Part shown: positions 36,956-47,622 of the stretch, piece after piece
Position numbering within the stretch: the stretch's first letter is position 1
How the letters are laid out: the number at the start of each line of letters is the position of its first letter
Assembly: GCA_004369085.1 (NCBI GenBank)
Contig: ML210179.1
Span: 16,322-80,321 of the forward strand
DNA: 64,000 bases
From: Coprinopsis marcescibilis
Lineage: Eukaryota > Basidiomycota > Agaricomycetes > Agaricales > Psathyrellaceae
Direction: 5' to 3'
Notes under the pieces: generated by a model
Databases searched by the model: none
What the model was told of the DNA's origin: nothing
Seen by the model: only the letters and a program-made list of their open reading frames with translations
Translations under genes and position numbers: made by a program

Positions 36956-39900
36956 ATGGGGGGGAATCTCTCTAAACTTGTGGGTGGCTGCAGTTACCCT
37001 TGATAATCCTAATCTAACCTCCTTATCAGATCGACCTTAAGACAGAAAGCATGGCAGGGGGGCTACGGTCAAATAGTCTGGCCCACCTGGAGGGAGAAAA
37101 TCCCGTGCGGGGGCCTCAAGGACCAGATCACCTAGCCGACGCTCCGCCTTCAATCGCCCAAACCGCAAGCATGCTGCCTCATAAGATGCGAGGGGAGACG
37201 GAGACGATGAATGTTACAGCACATGTCGGCCTGCATCGGTCCACCCCGCGATCAGACGACGCACTCTCAACACAAGTTGGTCAGACGGCACGTAGCCTAT
37301 TTCGAGGGGAGGGCGACACACACTTAATCAGCCCAACCATCACTGATGTCAAGGGGAACTATCACGCGACGGTGAACAATTACTACAGGCATGGAGATGC
37401 AGGTGCGCATTACTTCATTCTCCGCATCACCGTCGAGACTCAGGACTTGAGCCTTGTAATGCATACAGACATTCCTGTTGACATCGTCAGGAGCTGGCTT
37501 AGTGACATCAACTTTCGACCCATTCAGAAGAACACCTACAAAAAATGGACCCCCGGAACGCTTGGATGGGTTTTGGAAGACTCTGACTTCTGCGCTTGGT
37601 TCCAAGCAAAACAGGGGATAATATGGGGAACGGGAATGCGTATGTACACCCTTCTTATAGCTGAGCCTTTCTTTATCTAATTTTATCGCATAGCGGGCGC
37701 AGGGAAGACAGTACTCGCGTGAGAGACCATTTCCTCGTTTCAATGCGTACCTGAACGTCATCCATCTGCTCGTAGATCTTTTGTGATCAACCACCTTCTC
37801 AAAATTGAAGAAAATGACAAGAGCATTTGCGTTGCATTTGCCTATTGTCGGCACGATAAGCAAGCCACGGCGGAGCAGGTTCTAGGATCGCTTATTCGTC
37901 AACAAGTCGAGCATCACCCATCCGCAGTTCTCCCAACCATCATGCGAATATATGAGCGCTGTAGCAACGACGGGACATCACCATCTCAAGAGGATCTCCT
38001 CGAGATGCTGAGGGCCATTTTGTCTGCGGGGATATTTAGCAAAAGCTTTTACGTTGTTGATGGGCTGGACGAAGCATCGACAAACATTCAAGTAGAACTC
38101 ATCGACTCTCTCGCTTCCTTGCCTGTCAACGTCTTCATTACTTCTCGGCCTCTAGACTCTCTTCAGGAGCTTTTCCCCGCTGCTAGGGTCTTTCACGTTG
38201 TTGTGCGGAACGAGGACATTGTTCGCCTTATCGAGCAGAAGCTGCGCTGCATGCACAATGTCCGCAAGATGCTGAGGGATGATGCGTTGAAGTCGGAGGT
38301 AGTTTCTCTAATTATCGAGAAGTCGTCGGGAATGCAAGTTAACTGCTTTATTCATCATCTGAACCGCACATTGATCCGCATTTGATTATTCAGGTTTCTT
38401 CTTGCTTCCTTACTGCTCGACATATTAGCGAGCTGCGTCAGTGCCAGGAAGCTGCGCGATCGGTTGGAGTCCCTCCCGGAGGGTGTTCATGGCTTGTATG
38501 CTACTACCATAGGGAGGGTGGAAGTACAGGAAAACTCGGACCTAGCAAGACGGGTGCTGACCTGGACCGTATTTGCGGCACGTTCGCTGACGATTGAAGA
38601 GCTTCGATATGCCGTCGCTGTAAATCCGGTGACCTACAAGTTCGACCCCGAGGAGCTCGTCGAAAAGGAAACACTTGTCGGTCTCTGCTGTGGTTTGATC
38701 ACCGTCGACCCCGACACTGACCTTGTCCGCCTAATCCGTACGTTCCGCAAACCAACATCCATTTCCAGGCTAACTTGGCTGCATCACACTCTCCAGACTT
38801 TACAGCAAGAGACTACCTCGCTCAATACCTCGGTGATGACGACCCCCCACGCCTTGCTCGCAACCACATGCGTAGCGTGCTTAAATCAGAATGGACTGAG
38901 TGACTTCCATATTGGCAATGGTTCTGGGACCAATGGCGACTTGTCGGATGTGTTCCGATATCTGAGCCTGGTACCCCTTCTTGAATACTCGTGGTGGAGG
39001 TGGCCGCATCATACGAACAAAGCCAAGGTTGTGCCACAGCCTGTCGTGGAGTTTATCCGACAGTGCCAACGATATCCGTTAATGAGACGTTGCCGAGTCT
39101 CCAGGGCGTCGACAGCCTCGGGCGTTTACGATGCGTGGGACACCTTTGGTGGCCTGCACGTAATCGCCGCCTACAACCTTGTCAATCTCTTTCAGGAACT
39201 CGCGTTGTATCCCTCTACCCCTCCCTCTCCCTCCCACTCCGACTCTCATTCTCCAAGACATTCGCAATCTCCCCACCTGGAAATCCAGCTCCCAACCACT
39301 TCGTCCTCGCCTGCACCCGCCCTAGCGACACCCTTTGTCGATCTCGAAATCAACTCGAAATCAACACGCGCAGGCCAAACTCCCCTCATGGTAGCTGCGA
39401 ACTGCGGTCACATAGAGATGGTGAGGCTGTTGATGGGTGTAAAAGACGTCCGTGTTGGGTTAGAAGATAAAGATGGAGCCACGGCATTGATGCACGCGTC
39501 ACGCGAGGGGCATATGGAAGTCGTATGGGCGTTGATAAGCCCTTGGGTCAGCCTTGGAGATTCTAAAGGGAGGACGGCTCTGATGATGGCATCAACTTTA
39601 GGGCATGTTGAGACTGTCAAGGTGTTGTGTCGGCATAGCAGCACTGACATCAATGCGGTGGACCAAGAGGGGTATACGGCTCTAAAGCACGCGTCGGAGG
39701 TGGATCAGACAGAAGTGGTCAAGGCATTGCTTGATGTGGAGATGACCGAGGTTAATGGCCTCAATGCGGCGGGAAAGACCGCGCTGATGCTTGCTTGCTC
39801 TTGCTCTTGGTTTGAGGCTGGAATGTCTGGATTCTCAACGGTCAAGGAGCTTCTTCGAGATGGTCGGACTGACGTCAACCGAAAGGGGAGGGGAGGAAGG

Positions 39901-40074
39901 ACGGTCTTGATCGAGGCGGTGAGAGAAGGTCAAACTGAGATTGTCGGGGTGTTGTTGGGTGCGGCAGGGGTTGACGTTGATGTTGCTGATGATGACGGTA
40001 GGACAGCGCTGTCGGTGGCCTTGGATATTGACGCTAAGGATATTGCAAGTATGATACGTGCTTATGTACGGTAA
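36956..40074 (+). CDS. NLR-C: NACHT-ankyrin NLR with N-myristoylation signature; possible frameshift
   Basis: Exon 1 (36956-36979) encodes MGGNLSKL. Exon 2 (37030-37402) is a long linker ending in the short motif ITDVKGNYHATVNNYY (37339-37386). Exon 3 is 37469-37639; the Walker A microexon is 37694-37718 (PGAGKTVLA). The NACHT exon 37776-38333 (558 nt) has YVVDGLDEA and VFITSRPLD. The winged-helix exon is 38394-38737 (344 nt). Ankyrin repeats begin in the exon at 38797 and end at 40074. Intron 38334-38393 uses a GC donor (GCAAGT). Oddity: after normal splicing at 38797 the frame HFTARDYLAQYL runs into a stop, because the C-run at 38843-38848 is one base short relative to the paralogues. Keeping the 59-bp intron 38738-38796 restores the frame and is open throughout. 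It is either a young pseudogene or rescued by intron retention. Confidence 0.78.
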
Positions 40075-40299
40075 ATGTCGCATTTCCTGATTATCCCCTG
40101 CAATGGCTGTAGTCAAAGTCTGGTCGGACCAGAAAAGGCGGGAAAATGTCGAACTTGGTTTTTGCAACACCAGGCCCAATTTGTGAGATCTGTTGTTCCC
40201 ACCTCCTAATACAATCACTCGTATCTCTGACGCGGGTACTTGACTTTAAATGTTCAAAACTCCTCGCGACCCTTGCGATGCGATATACGTCCGATCCTT

Positions 40300-42301
40300 T
40301 ATATACTACGACTATACCTTAACGCTCCGGCAAGGAGTAGAGCTAATAACTATCCTTGCGTCAATTCCTTTGTAACTCCTCGGGTACTCGGTGCATTGAG
40401 GTCACTTGTCCCCAACACTACATTTTTTGATGTGTCTGTTCGTGATGACGATGTCGCTCTACTCATTGAAAAGCGACTGAGTCGGCGCATGCCCAACCTT
40501 CGCGGGATTCTCAAGAACGAAAGGTTGAAATCTGAAGTGGTAGCAAGGATCGTTGACAAATCCTCAGGAATGTGCGTCAGTCCGAATATCTTGCTGAAGC
40601 ACAGCGCTGGCCAATCGACGGGTTTCTTCTTGCGTCTTTACAGCTAGATATGCTAGATGGCTGCATCAACGTCAAGAAGCTTCGCAAACGCCTGGAGAAC
40701 TTACCGGAAGGCGTACACTCCATGTACTCTAATACCATGAAACGAATGAAGAACGACGAGAATTTCGATGTGGCAACTAGAACTTTGGCGTGGTTAACGT
40801 TTGGTGCTCAGACGTTGCGGTTTGTCCAGACACTTATCTGTTCGATCCAGACGAACTCGTTGAAGAGGATACCCTAATCTCCTTGTGCTGTGACCTCGTC
40901 ACGGTCGATTCGGAGACTCGTAATTCTCGTCTTATCCGTGCGTCCATTGATATGGCCCATCATATTATCTTTACTCGCCCTAACATACCTTTCCGGACCA
41001 CACAGAAAAAGATTACCTTATGCCATACGTGTCCACGGAGCTTAACAGGGATGTCCATGCACTTCTACGGCCTTTATTATAGCGTCGGAAAGGGGCCACG
41101 ACGAGATCGTCAAGTTGATGCTTAACATGGAAAACCTCGACGTTAATTTCCATGACAGCGCTGGCCACACCGCTCTACACAAGGCCGCAAAGCGGCTAGG
41201 TGGAAGCGCGGATATAATTGCAGCTTTGGTTCAAGCTGTCGCAGCGGACGTAAACGCGGTGGATGCGGAAGGTCGAACCCCTCTTATGCACGCCTGTTGC
41301 AACGCAATGTGGAAAAAGACGCGGAGTCAGTGTCTCGCTGTCGTTGACGAGCTGTTGGCCATTGGCGGGGTTAAAATAAATACAGTCGATCATCGGGGCC
41401 GGTCAGCCCTCATCTGGGCAGCGAAAGACGCCCCGCCGGAGATTGTGGAGAGGTTGCTACAAGTGGAGGGGGTGGATGTGAATGTGGTTGATGCGGCTGG
41501 GAGGACGGCACTATTGGAGGCTTCGGAACGGGGGCACACCAGAACCGTCAGGTTGCTGCTTAATTTCGGTGGAATTAGTGCCAAGGATATGAACACAGCC
41601 CTCCTCGAGGCTGCCAAGCGTATCAGGCCTCATGTTGTAAAGCTGTTGCTGCGCGCGGAAGCAATGGATGTGAACGCAGTGGACTCGGAGGGAAGGACGC
41701 CACTCATCCTAGCATGTTCACGTCCCTGGCCCGAGGCGGTGAAAACTGTGTAGGAGCTACTTGGGGCAAGGGACATCGACGTAATGCCGCTGACGTTGAG
41801 GGTACTACGGCACTCATGATGGCCTCCTGTGGTGCGACAGAGGTCGTTGAAGCGCTCTTGTCATCGGGAGGCATCAATGTAAATGCGGCTGACTGTTATC
41901 GTCGCACCGCTCTCATGAATGCAGCGGAAAAGGGCAAGTCCTTGATCATCAAGAGACTACTAGCGGTGGACTGTATCGATTCCAATGCCCGAGATCTTGA
42001 CGGGACGGACTGCTTTAGTCCTTGCCTGCTCCTCCCGTTGGCGGGGTACGTGCGGAACAGTCATGGAACTTCTGAAGGCCGACCAAGTGGATGTTAATGT
42101 CGCTGATGTCTCGGGGAGGACTGCGTTAATGGAGGCATCATGTTTGGGCAGTGTGGATATTGTGCAAACACTGCTGGGAGCGAAGGGCATAAACTTTAGC
42201 ATCGCAGACGCGGAAGGCCAAACAGCTTTTAGCATTGCCCTGGACGAAGGACACAACCGAGTCGTGGACATGCTCAAACCACTCCACTCGTCTACTTGGT
42301 G
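40300..42301 (+). pseudogene. NLR-D: decayed NACHT-ankyrin NLR
   Basis: The 5' half, including P-loop and N-terminus, is missing. Homology starts around the Walker B strand, which is destroyed (YILRLYLNA where paralogues read Y-x-x-DGLDEA), and continues with VNSFVTPRVLGALRSLVP and LLIEKRLSRRMPNLRGIL. The winged-helix part (LENLPEGVHSMYSNTMKRM) shifts frame at about 40820 and lacks the DLRHAVAV segment. The ankyrin part is in several frames (41115-41753, 41714-42097, 41985-42301), with a stop at 41751 inside a repeat. It is most similar in layout to NLR-C and lies just downstream of it, so it may be an old tandem copy. Confidence 0.8.
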
Positions 42302-42664
42302 ACAGAACCGAGAATGAACAGTCAATTAATGATCCAACCATGTTGAACGTCGGGGTTGTCCTACATAGAGTCTAGAAATTAAAATTACTGCTCGCTCAGG
42401 TTACTTTGGGTCCCTCGGATAGGTACACTGTAGTCGTATCGATTTTATCGTTTGATGTGCGATCAGGGATAAGATAAGATCCATGCTGGACAGACCACAT
42501 ATGTAATTCCTTAGCCTTCCCATCACCACAGCCACTCAGCCAAACATATTCCAGTCTAATAGGACAGTCTCAGTGTTACAACACCCCTTCTCTATATAAT
42601 CTTATCATTCCTATCGTTCGTGCTTATGAAAGGCGATAAATCGTCCAGTGCCGGTTGAGTTCTA
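42302..42664. other. Intergenic
   Basis: Spacer between the NLR-D pseudogene and the promoter block of the NLR-E relic. No gene seen. Confidence 0.45.
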
Positions 42665-42775
42665 ATGAGGTGGCGGTGTAGCGCTTAGCCACACACGGCC
42701 CTCCAACGGTTTATCAAGAACATTCGATGCTTTGAGCATCTTCAGCCTCCTATCTCTGCAAGTTTGAATTTGGGG
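42665..42775 (+). promoter_or_regulatory. Shared NLR promoter block, copy E
   Basis: Contains AGGTGGCGGTGTAGCGCT, then CCAACGGTTTA, then GAGCATCTTCAGCCTCCTAT and CTCTGCAA before ATGGGGTCCAACC. The same blocks in the same order precede NLR-F and NLR-G. Confidence 0.65.
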
Positions 42776-42960
42776 ATGGGGTCCAACCTTTCGAAAATTG
42801 TACGGCTTTCCACTAAACATTCGCCGCAGTAGGCGGTCCTTGTGTGGCCCTAACTCACTGTTGACGGTGACTTATAGTAGTAGGCAGAAGGCAGGAGAGT
42901 ATTCTTCTGTTTGCGAATGCGATGTATCATATTCTGTTCTAGCAGCACATCAAGGTGGAC
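42776..42960 (+). pseudogene. NLR-E: 5' relic of an NLR
   Basis: Exon 1 (42776-42799) reads MGSNLSKI and is followed by the same GTACGG donor as in NLR-F and NLR-G. The acceptor TAG|GCAGAAG at 42884 is also conserved. Exon 2 then diverges and meets a stop without reaching the short motif or P-loop. No NACHT sequence follows; a pogo-type transposon starts 250 bp downstream. It is a truncated gene copy that kept its promoter and first exon. Confidence 0.7.
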
Positions 42961-43205
42961 ACCTGAACAATCCGCGCCCAGACCCATCGAGAAACGCCTC
43001 TAACCACAGACCACATCAGTAAATTGAATCTAAATTTACAAAAAAACTCACGCATGAAGGTCGTTGAGGGGTTGAAAGGCAACTTCACCTTGGCCTACCC
43101 GGTCTGTGTGGTGAATGCTAGCCAAGTCCTTTGTATGAAGGGGGTGCCACCCTCGTTCTCTTGTGACGTTCTTGGTTGACTTGACAGCCGAGTACGATGG
43201 AACTA

Positions 43206-43232
43206 CAGTGGTAGTACGGCACTTTGTACACA
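43206..43232 (+). repeat. Left terminal inverted repeat of pogo-type element
   Basis: 27 bp starting CAGTGGTAGT and ending TTTGTACACA; reverse complement of 46372-46398 without mismatch. Confidence 0.92.
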
Positions 43233-43580
43233 GCCACCTCCATTGTACAGCAGCCTTGCAACGCAAATAGAGCCTTTGATTTTTGTGTTATAACCCAAAT
43301 CTTTGGTATCGTAGGTAGTAAATGATACCTTCTTTCAATGTCATGTCTTAAATCTGAACTGAGCATGAGCACAAATGTGCAATAGCATAAATACTGAGAT
43401 TTCAGAAAAATTGTTGTTTTGATTGAGCTTCCCAGAGCAAGCAATATTGCGTTAAACACCAATTTTTCGGTGGGAGTCATTGTTAAATGGTGCTCTCATC
43501 CACTAGCTGCAAAAAGAATTGGAAAAAATGAGCTGTTCTAAGTGTAATTATCATTTTACTTGAAAACAAGCACAGGAAGA

Positions 43581-43638
43581 TGTCACACTCCAGCTGTGCA
43601 TGACACCCTTGATGTCACGGCCCCATTTGCCATGTCAC
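43581..43638. repeat. Left subterminal TGTCAC repeats
   Basis: TGTCAC at 43581, 43613 and 43633, and the related TGACAC at 43601. A matching cluster stands at the other end of the element, which suggests transposase binding sites. Confidence 0.5.
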
Positions 43639-43817
43639 AGCCACACCGGTTGTTTACTAAAACACCGGTTGCAAGCGAGATCTCCTCTAAGTTCCGCGAA
43701 AGACAAGTGGAATTTTTGGGGTTTTGAGAAATACAAAATGTGATAGTGCTGTGTATCAGATTGGCTGCACACCCAAGGCAATTCTCCTCACCAAATTCCT
43801 CTCATAACTCGTCACAT

Positions 43818-46095
43818 ATGCCTCGCAAACCATTGACAAAGTCTAAGCTTACTCAAATCTCAAGCGAAACCAAAACTCAACTCTATGCTCGCGCTGTCAC
43901 TCTCTATCAGCAAGAACAAGATCAGCCTCCCTCTCATGCCAAGAAGGGCCTCCGACAAATCTGTAACCTTGTCAAACAGGAGTATCTGGCAAGCATCAAG
44001 AAACCCCATCCTGACATCACTCTCAATCACAACACTCTCCGAAACCTTGTGAATGGTGGCACCACTATCCAAGATTTTAATGACGCAAAGTGCTGGCTCA
44101 CCAAAGAGGAGAGAAGAGAGGTCATCAATACCATTATCAAGTTTGCTGCATGGGGACAACCTTTTTCTTATGCTCGGTTAAAGGAGCATGTCGATGCCAT
44201 CTGCCGTGCACGCCTGGGAAAGAAGTTCCCAGTTGGGGGAGTGGGGCCACGCTGGGGACAACGATTTGTTGAACGGAATTCAGAGGAGCTGCATATCTAT
44301 CGTGCTCGTTCCCTTGATACTGTGCGCTCTGGTGCTGTCAACAAGAATGTCAACAAGGTGTGGTTTGATCTTGTTGAGGGTGTTCAAATGCGAGGTGATG
44401 ATGGAAAGCCAGTTGCGCCAGAATGTACCTGGGGGATGGATGAGACTGGATTTCAGCCTAATGGTGATGAGGGACTCGAGTATGTGATTGGGGCTGCTGG
44501 AAAAAAGCTTCAGTACAAGAAACAGGGTGGAACACGAGAGAATATCACTGTTCTTGTCACCATTGGTGGCGATGGCACAGCATTACGCCCTCTAGTTCTT
44601 TACTCAGGCAAAAGTTTTCAATCACGCTGGATACAGGAAGATCCTGCAAATGTGTTGTACGTGCCCATTCCCATTCATTTACATCTCAACTAACACTCAA
44701 CGGACATTTTGCAGTCTTGCGTACTCAAAAAAAGGGTGGACCGACCAAGTCCTAGGCCTTGAGTATGCCAAGAACTTCGAACTGCAGACGCGAGATCTCG
44801 CAGCTGGCCGCACTCGTGTCCTCTATCTTGACGGCCACAACTCCCATCTTACATTCGCATTCCTTGACTACTGCCGCCAACACAAAATCAAAGTTCTCTG
44901 CTACCCACCTCACACCACTCACGTTTACCAAGGTCTCGATGTTGTTGTGTTCAGCCCCATGAAGCTCGAGTACGGAAAGCAGCGGGACAACTTATTGCAC
45001 GAAAAGGGGCTACCTGTATCAAAGGCAACATTCCTTGAAGTGTATGGCCATACCCATGTTAATGTGCTCAAACCAGAATTGATTAAAGAGGCGTTTCGAA
45101 AGACAGGCATTATTCCTGTCAATCGCAACATCATGACTCCCAAGATGATGGCACCCAGCCGTGACACCTCCAACAAGGCCACTGCACCCATTCGGCCACC
45201 CACTGTCCAAATCATTGCCGACTGCATGATCGACGAACTAGAACAACGGAAACTGGTGTCAGTGACACTGTCCAGCCCAAACGACAACATCAACACACCT
45301 GTGCCACATGGCCAATCATCCTTTCCGATCCGAGCTGCGCTCGACCACCTTCAACAAACATCTGCTGGGTTCCTCTGCTCACCCTCACCCATCAAGTCAT
45401 CTTCGCCTATTCCAGAAATTCCAACTATCATGTTCTCACCAGTCAAGCAGTCACAACCAGTTCCAGATTGGCGTTACACAAAGGCGGAGGTGGATGAGTT
45501 ACTTGCCGAGAAGCAGGCAATGGTCAACTACTGGAAAGGGACTGCCCTCCGGCAACAGGCACTCCTTGTCCTCTTAAACATCTATGCGTGCAGGGTTCGT
45601 CAACAGCTGAATGCGAAAGAAAGCAAGGAAACGAAGAAACCGAACCTCAAGATTGTAAACGATGGTCATGGACGCATCATGACCATGCCCGATATCATCG
45701 AACGCACTGCTGCCATTGAAAAGGCCCATGAGGCTGCAGCCAAGGACAAGGAAGATCGGCGTGTTGCAAAACAGGACCATGGGAAACGGCTGGAGGAATG
45801 GCGTGCACAAATGCAGGAGAGAGATGTTGAGAATGAGAAGCGGAAGCAGAACTGGACTGCAACAGTGGCGAAATGGAAGGAGGCGAGAGCTGCAGCAAAA
45901 GCTGCAGGCCACAAGCTTAAGGATTGGGACCTCGAAAATCCTCAACCCAAGCGGCGATCTCCCGAATTTTGCGACCTTCCGAAAATTGACAAGCCTAGGG
46001 CAACTGCAGCCATCGATGATGATGAAGATTGCGAGGTTATCGATGTTGGGAGTGTTGAAGATGAGGACAACAGCGACGGCGGCGATGAAGATTGA
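43818..46095 (+). CDS. Pogo-type DDE transposase
   Basis: Two exons (43818-44656 and 44715-46095; 58-bp intron) give about 739 residues from MPRKPLTKSKLTQ. The N-terminus has psq/CENP-B-like helix-turn-helix features (KKGLRQICNLVKQEYL, LNHNTLRNLVNGG; then WLTKEERREVINTI and GVGPRWGQRFVERN). DDE core: WGMDETGFQ for the first aspartate, LYLDGHNSHLTF for the second, and YQGLDVVVFSPMKL for the third acidic residue, with CYPPHTTHVYQ between the last two as in DDE_1 endonucleases. A coiled, charged C-terminus rich in Glu, Lys and Ala ends in an acidic tail. It catalyses cut-and-paste transposition of the surrounding element. No stop or frameshift was found. Confidence 0.92.
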
Positions 46096-46120
46096 TAATA
46101 ATAATCACGATTTGGGTGCA

Positions 46121-46181
46121 TGACACGTGTGACATGCTGAGCAATGTCACGCACTGTCACAGGCGGTCACACCTTTGTCAC
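46121..46181. repeat. Right subterminal TGTCAC repeats
   Basis: TGTCAC at 46145, 46155 and 46176, GGTCAC at 46165, TGACAC at 46121 and GTGACA at 46129, all within 61 bp just after the transposase stop. Confidence 0.5.
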
Positions 46182-46371
46182 ACTGTCCAAAGGACACAGA
46201 TCGACCATAATATGGACTCGTTGGCGCGGATTTGTTTTCTTACTTGTTTAATCATCGATAACCTGTGTTATGTATGTATCAATGGACTCCCTTTATATTT
46301 ATCTACAGTCTGGTAAAAATTTCAACACGAAAGACTTAAAACTCAGCTACCAGGAGGTTGAATATCGAAAA

Positions 46372-46398
46372 TGTGTACAAAGTGCCGTACTACCACTG
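46372..46398 (-). repeat. Right terminal inverted repeat of pogo-type element
   Basis: 27 bp, reverse complement of the left repeat, followed by the duplicated TA. Confidence 0.92.
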
Positions 46399-46400
46399 TA

Positions 46401-46726
46401 GATCTTCTGACAGGTATAACTTGGGTGTCTTATGAGCAGAGAGCTGCAGAGGTGTACAGGTCCTGACTTGAATGGATTGATTAACCGTTCTCGGCGGTCA
46501 GTGCACCAGTGCGCCATAGGGATTCTACGTAGTGAGAATTGTGCGATGCAACAAACCAACAACGAATGAACAGTTTTTGAGGAAGCTCCATCCAGGGATA
46601 TGTCAGAGAGCATATTGGATCCACTCTCTGGGGCATATTCATGCAATTCTTCAATCAATATAGTTTATCAACTTGAACTTGCGGTTACTAACTCTCCGTC
46701 GGCAGTGCCGGAAATGCCGATTCTCT
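46401..46726. other. Intergenic
   Basis: Short spacer between the transposon and the duplicated VPS29 block. No gene seen. Confidence 0.5.
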
Positions 46727-46799
46727 ATCAGTGGCGATGCACCGCAAAAACACCTCAACACTCCCGACTCGCAGGGCACCGCACACTCATTCACCGACC

Positions 46800-47622
46800 A
46801 TGGTGCTCGTGCTCATAATCGGCGACCTGCACATCCCGCACTGCACACACGACCTCCACTCAAATTCAAAAAGCTCCTAGCCCCCAGCAAGATCCAACAA
46901 ATCCTCTGCACCGGGAACGTCTGCGACAAGGAGACCTACGAGTACCTGCGCACAATCTCGCCGGATGTGGATGTCGTCAAGGGCGATTACGACGAGAGCA
47001 GCGTGTTCCTGAGCTCGGTGACCGTGCAGCATAATACGGTGGGCGATGTGGAGAGCTTGGGCGCGATTGCGAGGCAGATGGATGTGGATGTGCTGGTTTC
47101 GGGGCATACGCATATGTGAGTGGGTTGTGGGTTGTTGGAGATGGGCTTGGGTTGTTGGAGATGGGCTTGGGTTGTTGGAGATGGGCTTGGGTGCTGATGG
47201 ATGGGTGTAGATTCCAAGCTATCGAGAATAATAACAAGTTTCTTGTGAATCCTGGGCCCGCGTCGGGTGCCTGGAGCGGGGTGTTCACCAGGTTAGTCTG
47301 TTCCTTTCGAGTTATCAATCAATCAATCGCTAACCATACCCCTTTTATATTCTCGTATTGCGCTATTGACATTACACGAATCATCATACAGACTTGATGA
47401 CCTGGTCCCCGGCTCCGCGCTCGCAGTGACCCAATATCCTCTTTCGCATTGATGGATATCCAGGGCAACGTCGTCGTCACCTACGTCTACCAACTGATCG
47501 AAGGGGAGGTCCGGGTCGAGAAGATTGAATGGAGGAAGGAGGCAGAAGTCCTCCGGGACGCAACGAAGAGCACGGTCATGCCCCAGAACATCCCTAGTAG
47601 CAGTCCGCAGGCGGACTGGTAG
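46800..47622 (+). pseudogene. VPS29: VPS29 pseudogene (left copy)
   Basis: Same start ([14 protein letters not shown]) and exon layout as the intact copy at 53886. Two lesions disable it. One base is missing at about 46855, shifting the frame so that it meets a stop a few codons later. A 39-bp in-frame deletion after 47040 removes the 13 codons spanning the metal-site segment IGVIHGHQC; the break lies between short CGGT repeats. Twelve more bases are missing in the last exon near 47597. Downstream parts ([33 protein letters not shown]) are still readable. Confidence 0.93.
47131..47190 (+). repeat. Minisatellite, three perfect 20-bp units
   Basis: GTTGTTGGAGATGGGCTTGG repeated exactly three times, in the first intron of the dead VPS29 copy. 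The live copy has a shorter, unrepeated version. Confidence 0.95.

Larger units (their letters stand above)
43206..46398 (+). mobile_element. Complete pogo-type (Tc1/mariner superfamily) DNA transposon
   Basis: The 3193-bp element has 27-bp perfect terminal inverted repeats at 43206-43232 and 46372-46398, beginning CAGTGGTAGTACGG. It is flanked by TA at 43204-43205 and 46399-46400, the expected target-site duplication. CAGT termini with TA duplication are the hallmark of the pogo/Fot1 group. One uninterrupted two-exon transposase gene lies inside. Perfect ends plus an intact frame suggest a recent, possibly still mobile, insertion. Confidence 0.92.

Noticed and set aside
43118..43480. 120-codon minus-strand frame at the left side of the transposon
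   Set aside because: It straddles the transposon end at 43206, so it cannot be an ancestral gene or an element gene.
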